NCBI GenBank assembly: GCA_045639255.1
Contig: JAZUCT010000011.1
Span: forward strand, 1 to 64,000
Length of the DNA: 64,000 nt
Direction of reading: 5' to 3'
DNA from: JAZUCT01 sp045639255
GTDB lineage: Bacteria > Bacillota > Clostridia > Christensenellales > UBA1242
In this document: piece after piece, positions 23,816 to 33,764 of the stretch
How positions within the stretch are numbered: the first letter of the stretch is position 1
How the letters are laid out: each line of letters begins with the position of its first letter
Notes under the pieces: generated by a model
Told to the model about the DNA's origin: nothing
The model's input: only the letters and a program-made list of their open reading frames with translations
Databases searched by the model: none
Program-made: the position numbers and the translations under genes

Positions 23816-26104
23816 TTAAAGTTCAAAAATTTTAAGCACAAGCACGGTCATATCGTCCTTAGGTGCATCGCTGTTGTTTTTTATTGCACGGTTTAAAATT
23901 GTTTCGGCAACTTCTTGTGGGTTAAAACTTGCAACATTGTTAACATAGTTTGCAAAACTTTCAATGTTTTCAAAACTATCCACAACACCATCACTGCACA
24001 ACACAAGCATATTTCCACTTGAAAGCGATAGTTTAAATATGCTTGGCTTAATTTCTTCCAAAATTCCAAGTGGCAGGCTGGAAGCAATAAATTGTTCCAC
24101 TCTGTCAGCAGTTTTAAGCACTGATGCACTGCTTCCAATTTTAATTAAATCGGCTGTTGCGGTGGATAAATCCACAACACAAATATCAAGCGCAGAAAAT
24201 TGTTCTTCTTGACTTAAAGTAAGCAGTTTGTTTGCGCTGGATAAAATAATATCATCACTGAAACCTGCTTTATAGAAATTTTCAATTAAACTTATTGAAA
24301 GATTGCTTATTTTTTCGGCTTTTTGCCCACTGCCCATTCCATCGCAAAGTGCAAACATAATTTTGTTTCCGCTAAGGCGAATTGCACTGTGAGTATCGCC
24401 ACTTACTGTTTGCATTGCCTTGCAACAACTTGCACAACCATAACTTATATCAAAGTTCGGTGCAGGTTTAAGCGATACTAAACTAAGCCCTGAATATTCC
24501 GATTGTTCTTTTGTAACAATCATCATTCTTGCGCCGGTAACTTTGCTTACAACTTTTGCAATATCTTTGTTAACATCACAATTTCTAACAAGCACCGAAA
24601 CTGAATAATCGTTTGCATTTTGTTCATAAATAATAACTTGGTTTGCAATAATGTTGTTTGCACTTAATTCTTGCATAACCCGTTCTTCCTTAAAATAATC
24701 AAAGGTAACATTTCGTTTGGTTTCTTCCGCCAAAGTTAACAGAAGTTTTGAAACACCATTAAGTTGGTCGGCAATTAACACCCTTGAACCGTCCATATTT
24801 GTTATCATGCTGGCATATTGCTTATAGTTTTCCAACAAATTGTTAAGTTTTGTAAGAAGTGGATTAACCTTTCCGCACCTTGTTGTAAGGCTGGCAGGAA
24901 CATCAACAATTGTTGTTTTGCCCTTATCAAAGCCCACTTGTGTTAAGCCTTTTAAAATTGCATTTGTTTCCCGTTCCAAAGTTCTGTGGCAACGGGCATG
25001 TTCGGGGCAAGAAGTGCAAACTTTTTCTTTAAGTTCGTTAATTATCATTTGTTCCACTTCTTCTTTGGGAAGCCCACCTTTAACCATGTTTCTGAAAACA
25101 CAATTCATTTCTTGAAACACTGCGCTTAGTTCCGTCATGCGTTTTGTAAGGCCTTCGCGTGAACGGTTAACAATGTTTCTTAGCATTGTGTTTTCTTTTG
25201 CTTCGCCAAACAGGTTATAAACTTCACTGCACCATTTAAGTGGCAACACCAAAAACACAAGGCAAGCAAGCACGGTTGGTGCAATTGTTAAAAGTGTTTG
25301 TGTTTGATACACTTTAAAATAAAAACATAACACAATTTCGGTAAGAATTAATGCAAGCACAGAATAAATTTTCTTTTCGCCTTTAAAGGCAACAATGGTT
25401 AATGCAAACAATGAAAACACACTTACATAAGTTAAGTTATTAAAATAAAGGCTTGCACCAATTCCCAAACATAACCCACACAAAATGCCAATTAAGTTTG
25501 AAAAACTGAATGTAACAAACAGCACCAAAAGTGTGCCAACAAACATAAGCATAAAGTTGTTATAAAAATTAAAACTTGCAAGCCCTATGCCCATAACCAC
25601 AATTAAAATGCCCGCACAAATGCTTTCATCAAGCGTAAGTTTTGTGTTAATTCCCCTTTCAAACAAACTTGAAAGCACATTAACACTGCTAAGCAAAAAT
25701 GCAACACCAATAAGCACTGAAACACATTCAAGCAATAAGTTTAAATTGTTTGCATATGCAAAATAAACAAGCGGAACTGCTGAAAGCACACAAAACACAC
25801 AATAAACAATAACATTTTTTGCACTGCCCTTTTTTATGTAAATTAACTGCACCAAACTGCCCAGCAACACAACCGAAGTTAAATGTGCAAGATTTTCAAT
25901 GTTTATTCCGTTTGGCAACATTGCCATCACAAACATCAAACTTAAAGGCAATGTTTTTGCACCACAAAACAACAAAGCAAAATAAAGTGCATAACTAAAT
26001 GGCGAAGTTATTTGTCCAATATGTGCCTGCTTTAACAAAAAGAAACATAGCCCCGCCAAACAATAACAAATTATTTGTTTATAGTTTTTCTTTAAACTTT
26101 GCAT
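23816..26104 (-). CDS. spoIIE: Stage II sporulation protein E (SpoIIE phosphatase)
   Basis: SpoIIE sits at the asymmetric septum and dephosphorylates SpoIIAA to activate sigma-F in the forespore. The 762-residue protein has about ten hydrophobic segments in residues 10-300, a central regulatory region with a cysteine pair (CTSCPEHARCH near 375), and a C-terminal PP2C domain (about 550-762). The PP2C metal motifs are MFALCDGMGSG and VLCSDGVVDSFE. The start at 26104 is chosen because AGGAAGG lies 9 bp upstream; an ATG at 26167 is in frame but lies beyond a hairpin. That hairpin (26105-26145) contains the ribosome-binding site and is followed by seven T, so spoIIE expression may be attenuated. 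Confidence 0.94.
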   Translation of the reverse strand: MQSLKKNYKQIICYCLAGLCFFLLKQAHIGQITSPFSYALYFALLFCGAKTLPLSLMFVMAMLPNGINIENLAHLTSVVLLGSLVQLIYIKKGSAKNVIVYCVFCVLSAVPLVYFAYANNLNLLLECVSVLIGVAFLLSSVNVLSSLFERGINTKLTLDESICAGILIVVMGIGLASFNFYNNFMLMFVGTLLVLFVTFSFSNLIGILCGLCLGIGASLYFNNLTYVSVFSLFALTIVAFKGEKKIYSVLALILTEIVLCFYFKVYQTQTLLTIAPTVLACLVFLVLPLKWCSEVYNLFGEAKENTMLRNIVNRSREGLTKRMTELSAVFQEMNCVFRNMVKGGLPKEEVEQMIINELKEKVCTSCPEHARCHRTLERETNAILKGLTQVGFDKGKTTIVDVPASLTTRCGKVNPLLTKLNNLLENYKQYASMITNMDGSRVLIADQLNGVSKLLLTLAEETKRNVTFDYFKEERVMQELSANNIIANQVIIYEQNANDYSVSVLVRNCDVNKDIAKVVSKVTGARMMIVTKEQSEYSGLSLVSLKPAPNFDISYGCASCCKAMQTVSGDTHSAIRLSGNKIMFALCDGMGSGQKAEKISNLSISLIENFYKAGFSDDIILSSANKLLTLSQEEQFSALDICVVDLSTATADLIKIGSSASVLKTADRVEQFIASSLPLGILEEIKPSIFKLSLSSGNMLVLCSDGVVDSFENIESFANYVNNVASFNPQEVAETILNRAIKNNSDAPKDDMTVLVLKIFEL

Positions 26105-26145
26105 ATAAAAAAACCTTCCTATGTTCATTTTAGAACAAGAAGGTT
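26105..26145 (-). terminator. Terminator-like hairpin containing the spoIIE ribosome-binding site
   Basis: The minus strand shows AACCTTC paired with GAAGGTT (7 bp) and, inside a small internal loop, TGTTC paired with GAACA (5 bp), then seven T and the spoIIE ATG. It follows the desulfoferrodoxin gene and could terminate that transcript. The GGAAGG that should serve as the spoIIE Shine-Dalgarno is in the 3' arm. Confidence 0.65.
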
Positions 26146-26203
26146 TGTTATGTTTTTGCAATTTCAATAATATTTTAGCAAAAAAGAGTGATTAAGTTAT
26201 TAT

Positions 26204-26587
26204 TTAACATAAAATTGTTGAAAGCCATATTCCATGCAGGTTGCAACTTGCTTGCACTTCCACTTTGCCTTTCCATTCGCCATAAAATTCAACACAAGGT
26301 TTATCTTTTGCAGAAAGCACAACACCTTGTGTGCGTGTTCCACACTTAACATAAATCCAATCGATATAGTGCTGTTCTGATTGAATGTGCTCCACAACCC
26401 CCACTTGAACAGTAAGTTTATTTCCTTCAACTTTAACAACTGGAACGTGTTTTTCCACACTTGCTTCCATCGAGTTTGGCATAAGTTCTTTAAGTTTTGT
26501 TCCGCAACAAGTAAGTTCTTTGTTATCTTCACCGAACTGGTGAACAACAAGCCCACAATGTTCACATTTTAAAAATTTTGAGTTCAT
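26204..26587 (-). CDS. Desulfoferrodoxin (superoxide reductase)
   Basis: Superoxide reductase reduces superoxide to hydrogen peroxide in anaerobes without releasing oxygen. The 127-residue protein has the N-terminal desulforedoxin-like iron site with FLKCEHCGLV and LTCCG (four cysteines, about residues 8-29). The catalytic domain has EKHVPVV near residue 45, a further histidine near residue 60 (VVEHIQSEQHYIDWI) and the C-terminal SCNLHGIW motif supplying Cys and His ligands. This is the two-iron Dfx form. AAGGGG precedes the start. Another frame over the same DNA is open, but this one carries the family motifs. Confidence 0.92.
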   Translation of the reverse strand: MNSKFLKCEHCGLVVHQFGEDNKELTCCGTKLKELMPNSMEASVEKHVPVVKVEGNKLTVQVGVVEHIQSEQHYIDWIYVKCGTRTQGVVLSAKDKPCVEFYGEWKGKVEVQASCNLHGIWLSTILC

Positions 26588-26698
26588 AATTATCCCCTTA
26601 ATAATGTATATTTATTATACCAAATTTTTATGAAAAAATCAAATTTTCTTACTTTTACAAACTTATTTTTTAACAAATTTTCTAAGAAATTATTTATT

Positions 26699-26728
26699 AA
26701 AAAAATCGCCATTTTTTTGGCGATTTTA
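26699..26728 (-). terminator. Intrinsic terminator after dnaB
   Basis: Minus-strand stem AATCGCC/GGCGATT followed by a T run, 25 bp downstream of the dnaB stop codon. Confidence 0.85.
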
Positions 26729-26753
26729 GTTGACTTTTTTTTATTTGTTTTTA

Positions 26754-28244
26754 TTAACTGAAAATATCTGTTAAATCACTGTTATCTTCAAGCGGAGTTA
26801 TTGGTGGCAGATTTTCAAACGGAATATCATCATCAATAATTCCATCACTTGATTTGTTCGGTTTAACTTGCGGCGCTGAATTTTCAAGCGATTGCAAGTT
26901 CATATCACTTTCCAAATTTTCAAAACTTGTAGTTGCGCCATTCCACCTTAACCTAACAGTGCCTTGCGGACCATTTCTATGTTTTGCAACAATAAGTTCA
27001 GCAACATCACGGTCGGCTTGACCTTCGGTATCTTTATATTGGTCAGGGCGATAAATAAACATAACAATATCGGCATCTTGTTCAATTGAACCCGACGACC
27101 TTAAATCGCTAAGCACGGGTCTGTGGCCACCATCGGCATCTTTTCTGCTTTCAACCCCACGCGATAATTGGCTTAGTGCAATAACTGGAACATTAAGTTC
27201 TTTTGCAATAATTTTAAGGTTCTTAGAAATATCTTGAACTTCGGCTTGTTCATTGCCTTCCAATGCTTTTTTGCCTGATTTCATAAGTTGCAAATAGTCA
27301 ATCATAACAAGGTCAAGCCCACCTTCTTTAAGGGCAAGTCGCCTGCACTTTGAAAGAATATCCATTGGAGTGTTGGTTGATTTATCGTCAACATAAAGTT
27401 TAGCATTGCTAAGTTTTGCGTTTGCACCCCAAAGCAATTTCCATTCGTCTGTTGTAAGTTCGCCTTTAAGTGCTTTTTCCATGCTTACGCCAGAAACTGA
27501 ACACAAACTTCTTTGCGCAAGTTGAACCTTAGGCATTTCCAAACTGAACACTGCAACTTTTGCACCATTAAGGGCAGCATGATTTAAAATGTTCATGCTT
27601 AAACTTGTTTTTCCGGCACCTGGACGGGCAGCAACAATAATAAGGTCGCTTCGTTGCAAACCATTTGTTATCCTATCAAGCCCAGCAAAGCCAGTGGATA
27701 ATCCCCTTAAAGAGTTTCTGTCCCTTGCAATTGTATCGAATTTTTTAATAACTTCTTTTAAACTTTCTGTAAGCAAAGTTAAATCGCTTGCACTTTCTTC
27801 TTTTGAAATATCAAATATGCTTTTTTCAGCAAATTGCAAGGCTTCTTGCTTGCTTGCATTGTTATAAGAAAGGTCAATAATTTCACTGCTTGCTTTAATT
27901 AATTTCCTTAACACACATGCATCTTTAACAATGTTAAGATAAGTGTTAAAGTTAACAGCACTTGGAACAATGTAAGTAAGGCTTGTTATATAATCAATTC
28001 CGCCCACTTCACCAAGTTTTCCGGATTTTTCAAGGCTGTCCACAAGTGTTACAAAATCAATTGGTTTCCTTGTGTTATAAAGTTCTTGCATATGCGAAAA
28101 AACAATTTGATGCGCTTGTGAATAGAAATGCTCGTCTGTTAGCACAGGAACAATATCCATTGAAATTGTGTTATCAATAAGAACACAACAAAGCAGTGCT
28201 TGTTCTGCTTCAATGCTGTGTGGCATGGTTTTTGCAATTGCCAT
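26754..28244 (-). CDS. dnaB: Replicative DNA helicase DnaB (DnaC in Bacillus)
   Basis: DnaB is the hexameric 5'-3' helicase at the replication fork. The 496-residue protein has the N-terminal primase-interaction domain (PHSIEAEQALL near residue 8) and a C-terminal RecA-like domain. That domain contains Walker A ARPGAGKTS near residue 207, LVMIDYLQLM near 312 and the SQLSRGVE and RSSGSIEQDAD elements. A polar tail of about 60 residues follows. It overlaps the small membrane-protein gene upstream by one base, suggesting coupled translation. Confidence 0.96.
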   Translation of the reverse strand: MAIAKTMPHSIEAEQALLCCVLIDNTISMDIVPVLTDEHFYSQAHQIVFSHMQELYNTRKPIDFVTLVDSLEKSGKLGEVGGIDYITSLTYIVPSAVNFNTYLNIVKDACVLRKLIKASSEIIDLSYNNASKQEALQFAEKSIFDISKEESASDLTLLTESLKEVIKKFDTIARDRNSLRGLSTGFAGLDRITNGLQRSDLIIVAARPGAGKTSLSMNILNHAALNGAKVAVFSLEMPKVQLAQRSLCSVSGVSMEKALKGELTTDEWKLLWGANAKLSNAKLYVDDKSTNTPMDILSKCRRLALKEGGLDLVMIDYLQLMKSGKKALEGNEQAEVQDISKNLKIIAKELNVPVIALSQLSRGVESRKDADGGHRPVLSDLRSSGSIEQDADIVMFIYRPDQYKDTEGQADRDVAELIVAKHRNGPQGTVRLRWNGATTSFENLESDMNLQSLENSAPQVKPNKSSDGIIDDDIPFENLPPITPLEDNSDLTDIFS

Positions 28245-28519
28245 TATTTATTATTCTCCTTTTGTTTCTTTCGTTCAATTTTTGCTTGTTCGGCTTCAAT
28301 TTCTGCTTTAAGCATTTGTTTGTTTCTTATGCTAACATAAATTGCTTCGCCAATGAAACCACATGCAATAAAAATCAGAATTGAAATAATTGTTAAAAGC
28401 CATTCTTTTAAAATTCCTGAACAGAAATAATATAAAAACAGGTTTGGAATAATTCCAATTAACATAAATTTAAAAATTCTTATATAACTGCGTTTTAATT
28501 CTTTTTTGTTAACCGCCAT
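28244..28519 (-). CDS. Small two-TM membrane protein with charged tail
   Basis: I do not recognise this 91-residue protein. It has two hydrophobic segments (about residues 17-35 and 40-62) and a highly charged C-terminus rich in Lys, Glu and Gln that is probably helical. The start at 28519 is chosen because AAAGGTG precedes it; an ATG at 28549 is in frame. Its TAA overlaps the dnaB ATG, so it may be a cistron translated just ahead of dnaB. No function is assignable. Confidence 0.6.
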   Translation of the reverse strand: MAVNKKELKRSYIRIFKFMLIGIIPNLFLYYFCSGILKEWLLTIISILIFIACGFIGEAIYVSIRNKQMLKAEIEAEQAKIERKKQKENNK

Positions 28520-28582
28520 AATTTCACCTTTCGTTTTTGATTTTAACATTAATTAACTTTAATGTCAATTAAGGCATAACAA

Positions 28583-28610
28583 GAAAAAAGTGGAATTTTT
28601 ATTCCACTTT
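28583..28610 (-). terminator. Intrinsic terminator overlapping the end of the foldase gene
   Basis: Minus-strand 10-bp stem AAAGTGGAAT/ATTCCACTTT with a T run. The stem begins within the stop codon of the 28609 gene. Confidence 0.8.
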
Positions 28611-30264
28611 ATTTCATTAATGCTTTATAAACATTTTTGTTATATTTAATTGTTAAACCTTCTTTAAGTGAATCAATAAGGTTTGTTTGATAACTTGAAT
28701 ATCTGGTTGAACTTAATGAAGAATAAAGTTCATCATAAAGTTTATCAAACAAAGTTTTATCTTCACCCGCTTGAAGTTTAACACTTGCAAGTTTATCAAT
28801 TGTGATATTTTCAAGGTTTGAATATGAAATAACATTTTCAACATTTCCAACAAACATAATTATATGTGCGCCATATTCAGTGTAAGCAATGTTTGTGTTT
28901 TCATCAACAATTTGAAGTGCATCAAGTTTGAAAAGATTTCTGCAAGTTATGTTAAATTCTTCAACCATTGCACTGTGATTGTTTCCAACAACATAGTTAT
29001 AGTCAGTGTTCATAATGCCAGGGTCTGAATTATATTTATAAATTAATTTGTTAAATGCTTCTGCTTTATTTTCAGCACCATTAACTGCGTTTTTAACTTC
29101 GTTAAAGATTGCGCTTACATTTTTTGAATTTCCATAAAGATTGCCTTCGCTATCTCTTGCTTGTGTTGCAAGTTGAGTTTTAATCCAAGCCATGTTGCTA
29201 TCATAATCTGCTTGCGAAATTCTGCCAGAATTTAAATCTGATTTCCATTTTTCAATTTGTGCTGTTTGTTCTTCGGTATATTGAACCAAAATGTGTGTTA
29301 CATATTTAAATTCATTATCTGGGTGATAATAAACTTTGCTTGAATCATCTGTCATGTCGCTATAATAATTTTCAATGGTTAAGTTATATTTATCATAGCT
29401 TGCTTTAACAAGTGATTTATAATAATCAATCACTTCTTGTTTGGTTATAAGGTTTTGTTTATAATATTCAGTTTGAAGTTTTTGAACATATAAGTTGCCT
29501 TCTTGAACATCATAAATTCTTTTAAGTTCCCTTGTTAACACATCTTTATCGGCAGTTGAAAGGCGTCTGCCTTCTTCATTTGCTTTAAGGTTTGAAATAT
29601 ATCTTGTTAATGCAAGGTCAGAAATTTCTTGGGTTGAAATTTTTCTGTATTTCATAAAACTGCCATATAAATCTTCGGTGTTGCCAATAAGTTCGGCATT
29701 TGGGTTGCCTGTGTAGCCATTATCCTTTGCTTCTTCGTTAAGAACAATTTCGCCATTAACAACAAATGCTTTTGGGGTGTAAGTTTCTTTTTTTGTTTTT
29801 TCGGCAGTTTCTTCTTCCTCACTGTCTGCTGGTGTTGAAATGCCTTTTTCTTCCCTTATTTCTTTTTCATATTGTGCAAGCACATTGTTAACATAATTGT
29901 AAGTGTTTTGCCAAACAATGTTTCGTTCAGCGTTTGTTATTGAACTTTCATAAAGTGATTTTGATTCTGCAATTGCCAAACGGCGTTGAATTTCATATTC
30001 CAAAGTTTCTTTAATTGCTTCTTCACGGCTTAAACCATCGTTAGTTTCATATTCATAGCCATAACTGTTAAATGCAATAATTAAATCTTCCAAAGAAAGT
30101 TTCAAACTGTTTTCGCCTGAAACGGTTGCAACGGTTTGCCCCAAATATTTACCCATGTTTTTTTCAAATGCTGTTAAATCAGAAAGTTCGCAACCACAAA
30201 AAGTTACAGGAACAACTGAAAGCAATGCAAAAACAAATAATTTTTTAAAATTTAGCTTTTTCAA
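28609..30264 (-). CDS. PrsA/SurA-like foldase lipoprotein (parvulin-type)
   Basis: The 551-residue product has a lipoprotein signal (lipobox TFCGC, acceptor Cys near residue 23). Residues 60-250 form a SurA-like helical chaperone region. A parvulin-like segment with YVTHILVQY follows near residue 325, and a second part near 450-500 has TEYGAHIIMF, the expected C-terminal parvulin strand. Such proteins fold secreted proteins outside the membrane. The parvulin core is divergent, so prolyl isomerase activity is uncertain. The best start is a TTG at 30264, 6 bp after a strong GGAGG; an upstream ATG at 30312 has no ribosome-binding site and would push the signal peptide inward. It follows mfd. Confidence 0.75.
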   Translation of the reverse strand: MKKLNFKKLFVFALLSVVPVTFCGCELSDLTAFEKNMGKYLGQTVATVSGENSLKLSLEDLIIAFNSYGYEYETNDGLSREEAIKETLEYEIQRRLAIAESKSLYESSITNAERNIVWQNTYNYVNNVLAQYEKEIREEKGISTPADSEEEETAEKTKKETYTPKAFVVNGEIVLNEEAKDNGYTGNPNAELIGNTEDLYGSFMKYRKISTQEISDLALTRYISNLKANEEGRRLSTADKDVLTRELKRIYDVQEGNLYVQKLQTEYYKQNLITKQEVIDYYKSLVKASYDKYNLTIENYYSDMTDDSSKVYYHPDNEFKYVTHILVQYTEEQTAQIEKWKSDLNSGRISQADYDSNMAWIKTQLATQARDSEGNLYGNSKNVSAIFNEVKNAVNGAENKAEAFNKLIYKYNSDPGIMNTDYNYVVGNNHSAMVEEFNITCRNLFKLDALQIVDENTNIAYTEYGAHIIMFVGNVENVISYSNLENITIDKLASVKLQAGEDKTLFDKLYDELYSSLSSTRYSSYQTNLIDSLKEGLTIKYNKNVYKALMK

Positions 30265-30344
30265 AGTATGCCTCCAAAGTAATTTAATAAAATAACTAAA
30301 TAAGTATAACAAAACTTATAAGATTTTGCAAATATTTTTTATTG

Positions 30345-33300
30345 TTATTTTTCGGTTGCCAAAGTTAAAATTTCAATAAGAGTTTTGGCTTGTTTTAAAG
30401 TGCTAACACCTTTTAAGTGCATATTAATTATTGGCATTTTTGAATAATTAATAACACATTTTTCGCCCAATGTTTTAAAGGCTTTTTCCACCTTAGATGT
30501 TATTTCACTTGTTTCATAGAACATAACATAGCATTCATCGGGTTTAAGTTTAACCCTGCTTATGCCAAGTTGTTGCGATAAATTTTTTATTAAAGCAATA
30601 TATCCCAAATTTTTAATTTGTTCTGGGCTTGTGCCATAGGCATTATCAATTTGATTAATTGCATTTTCAAGTTCTTGAACCGAACCAACTTCTGCAAGAA
30701 GTGAATAAATTTTAATGCGGTCGTTATTATTTTCACAATAACTGTTTGGCACGGTGGCATCAAGTGAAACATCAAGTTTAACATCTTTAAATTGTTTAAC
30801 TTTTTGCCCATTAATTTCTTTAATTGCCATGTTAAGCAATTTGCAATACATATCGTAACCAACCTTTTCCATATGCCCGTGCTGTTCGCCACCAAGCACA
30901 TTGCCTGCGCCCCTTAATTCCAAATCACGCATTGCTATTTTGAAACCACTGCCCAATGCAACAAATTCTTGTAAGGCTTGCAAGCGCTTATATGCTGTTT
31001 CGGTTAAGTTTTTATCGGCTTGATAGGTAAAATATGCATAACCCAGCCTTGAACTTCTGCCCACTCGGCCTTTTAACTGATAAAGTTGGCTTAACCCCAA
31101 TTTATCTGCGTTGCAAACAATAAGCGTGTTTGCGTTAGGTAAGTCAACCCCATTTTCAATTAAGGTTGTTGCAACCAATATTTTTGTTTCACCACTGAAA
31201 ACTTTTAAAATTTCGTTTTCAAGCATTCTTTCACTCATTTGGCCGTGTGCAACACCCACATTAACATCTGGGAACATTTGCCTTATTTTGTGTGCAAATT
31301 CCAAAATGCTTTCAACTCGGTTATAAACAATAAGAATTTGCCCGTTGCGGTTAAGTTCTTTTGTTATTGCATCGGTTATAAGTGCATCGGAATATTCTGT
31401 TACATATGTTTGCACTGGCAACCTTTCGTTTGGTGGGGTTTCAATAACTGAAATATCCCTTATTCCCACCATGCTCATGTGCAAGGTGCGTGGAATTGGT
31501 GTTGCTGAAAGCGTAAGCACATTAACATTGGTTTTTAATTGCTTAATTTTTTCCTTATCTTTAACACCAAAGCGTTGTTCTTCATCTAGCACAAGCAAAC
31601 CCAAATCTTTAAAGTTAACATCTTGGCTAAGCATTCGGTGTGTGCCACAAATAACATCAATTTTGCCAAGCATTAAGTCAGATATAACTTTTTCTTGCTG
31701 TGCTTTTGTTTGAAATCGGTTAAGTTTTGCAATGTTGATTGCAAAAGGCGAAAATCGTTCTTGCATGGTTTTAAAATGTTGCTCGCACAGAATGGTGGTT
31801 GGAACAAGCATTGCAACTTGTTTTCCAGCCAAAATTGTTTTATAAGCAGCACGCAATGCAACTTCTGTTTTCCCATAGCCAACATCACCGCAAACAAGCC
31901 TGTCCATAACCTTTCCCGCCTGCATATCTTCTTTTATATCTGCAACCGCTTTAAGTTGATCTTGCGTTTCAGAATGTGCAAAACTTTGTTCAAACTCTTG
32001 CATTTCAATGTTATCTTCTGGATAAACAAAGCCTTTTAAACTTTTTCGTTGGTTATAAAGTTTAACAAGTTCAATTGCAATTTTTGAAACATTTTCTTTA
32101 ACCCTTTCTTTTGCCTTTTCAAATTCTTTTCCGCCAAGTTTGTTAAGTTTTGGCTGTTTTTCATTGCCAAGGTAAAGGCTTAGGCTTTCAATGTTTTCGG
32201 TTGGTAAATAAAGCACATCACTGCCTTTAAATTTAATAACCAAATAATCTTTTTCATAGCCATTTAAGGTTAAAGTTTTAATGCCATCGCAAAGCCCAAT
32301 GCCGTGCACATCGTGAACAACATATTCGCCCACTTGTGGCATTTGAAAGGTTTTCTTTTTGTTTTTTGAAACAAGCACACCTTTTTTCTTTCTGTTGGTT
32401 AAATCGCTGGAAGAAATTAACACAATTTCGTTGCTAAGCAGTGCAACAGAATATGTTAATGGAAGTGGAACAATGTTAATTGCATTTTCAGTTATTTGTT
32501 CAAGGCTTTCGCTTTTAACAACGCTTATGCCGTTTCTTGCAAGATTTGTTGCAAGGCGTTCCATAAATTCGTTATCCAATGCAAACAAAACAACTGTGAA
32601 CTTATCTTCACTAAACCAATTAAGGTCTTTAATAAGTTGATTGAAATTATAGTTATAATTAATAATCGGCATTGTGTTAACATTAATAACTTGTTGCGAA
32701 GAAAAAATTTGATTGTTTGAATTTATGTTTTGAAAACTTATTTGTGGAAGTTTGCAATTAAAAATTTCGCTTTCAGTTAAATAAAAATTCTTGTGTGAAA
32801 AATTCAGTTCACCTGCACTTTCCAACATTTTAAAACTGGCTTCACTTTCTTTTGTAAGGTTTGAAATTGTATCCTTAATTTTTTTAGGTTCATCATAAAC
32901 CACGCAAAAATTTGAATTTAAAAAATCGAAAATGCAGTTATTAAAATCTTCAACATAAGAAAGCAAATAAACAAAATCAAAATTTCCACTTTCAGCATTT
33001 ACCATAATTTGTTCAAAAATTTCGGCTTGCTTTTGTTTTGCTTCATAACTTAAATTTGGGTTTTGTTCACTTTTTAACTTGCTTAAAACATTATCGGTGT
33101 TGCCAAGCATAAGTGTGTTTGGAATAATTGAAATTTGGTTAATATTTTCAATTTTTGCAAAACTTTCTGTTTCAAAAAAGTGCAAACTTTCAATTTCATC
33201 ATCGAAAAAACTTATTCTTACAGGGTTTTCATTTCCTACAATAAACACATCGCAAACATCACCACGCAAACTGAATTGCCCATTGTGTGAACATACTTCT

Positions 33301-33761
33301 GCTTTTTTATAGCCCATTTTTAAAAGGCTTGAAACAAGTTCTTGCCTGTTTTGTGTTGAATTTACGCTTAATTTAAGAATATTTTTAGTAAAATTAGCGA
33401 ATGATGGCAATTTTTGTGTTAAAAAGTCGGGTGTTATTATGTTAATTTTGTGTGTTTGCAACTTATAAAGAAAGGTGCAAATATCACTTACAAGAGTGTT
33501 AAGTGAATAGTTTGAAAATCCAATATTTGTTATTCTGTTGGTTATTATGTTAACTGATTGGCCTAAATAAGAAAATTGCTCGTAAAGTTTTGTTGCGGTT
33601 ATAACATCGTTTGCAACATAAAGCACTTGTTTGTTTAAGCACGCAGTAAGAAAACTTTTTTCACCATATCCACAACCAAAAACAGTTGTGTTTAAATTAT
33701 TTTCACAACCATTTATTATTTTTCTTTCATTTAAGTTTAACAGTTTTTTTAATTTTTCCAT
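30345..33761 (-). CDS. mfd: Transcription-repair coupling factor Mfd
   Basis: Mfd removes RNA polymerase stalled at DNA lesions and recruits UvrA. The 1138-residue protein has the UvrB-homology modules (about 1-330) and the RNAP-interaction domain near 480-560 (GEYVVHDVHGIGLCDG). The SF2 translocase has Walker A GDVGYGKTEVAL near 637, LDEEQRFGVK near 740 (DEEQ box) and the SATPIPRTL and RVGRSSRLGYAY elements. The C-terminal D7 domain follows. It starts 3 bp after pth, a conserved Firmicute arrangement (pth-mfd). Confidence 0.97.
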   Translation of the reverse strand: MEKLKKLLNLNERKIINGCENNLNTTVFGCGYGEKSFLTACLNKQVLYVANDVITATKLYEQFSYLGQSVNIITNRITNIGFSNYSLNTLVSDICTFLYKLQTHKINIITPDFLTQKLPSFANFTKNILKLSVNSTQNRQELVSSLLKMGYKKAEVCSHNGQFSLRGDVCDVFIVGNENPVRISFFDDEIESLHFFETESFAKIENINQISIIPNTLMLGNTDNVLSKLKSEQNPNLSYEAKQKQAEIFEQIMVNAESGNFDFVYLLSYVEDFNNCIFDFLNSNFCVVYDEPKKIKDTISNLTKESEASFKMLESAGELNFSHKNFYLTESEIFNCKLPQISFQNINSNNQIFSSQQVINVNTMPIINYNYNFNQLIKDLNWFSEDKFTVVLFALDNEFMERLATNLARNGISVVKSESLEQITENAINIVPLPLTYSVALLSNEIVLISSSDLTNRKKKGVLVSKNKKKTFQMPQVGEYVVHDVHGIGLCDGIKTLTLNGYEKDYLVIKFKGSDVLYLPTENIESLSLYLGNEKQPKLNKLGGKEFEKAKERVKENVSKIAIELVKLYNQRKSLKGFVYPEDNIEMQEFEQSFAHSETQDQLKAVADIKEDMQAGKVMDRLVCGDVGYGKTEVALRAAYKTILAGKQVAMLVPTTILCEQHFKTMQERFSPFAINIAKLNRFQTKAQQEKVISDLMLGKIDVICGTHRMLSQDVNFKDLGLLVLDEEQRFGVKDKEKIKQLKTNVNVLTLSATPIPRTLHMSMVGIRDISVIETPPNERLPVQTYVTEYSDALITDAITKELNRNGQILIVYNRVESILEFAHKIRQMFPDVNVGVAHGQMSERMLENEILKVFSGETKILVATTLIENGVDLPNANTLIVCNADKLGLSQLYQLKGRVGRSSRLGYAYFTYQADKNLTETAYKRLQALQEFVALGSGFKIAMRDLELRGAGNVLGGEQHGHMEKVGYDMYCKLLNMAIKEINGQKVKQFKDVKLDVSLDATVPNSYCENNNDRIKIYSLLAEVGSVQELENAINQIDNAYGTSPEQIKNLGYIALIKNLSQQLGISRVKLKPDECYVMFYETSEITSKVEKAFKTLGEKCVINYSKMPIINMHLKGVSTLKQAKTLIEILTLATEK

Positions 33762-33764
33762 AAC

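Noticed and set aside
26200..26565. A 121-codon open frame overlapping the desulfoferrodoxin gene in another frame.
   Set aside because: The overlapping frame at 26204-26587 carries all desulfoferrodoxin iron-ligand motifs and a ribosome-binding site, so the other is a shadow.
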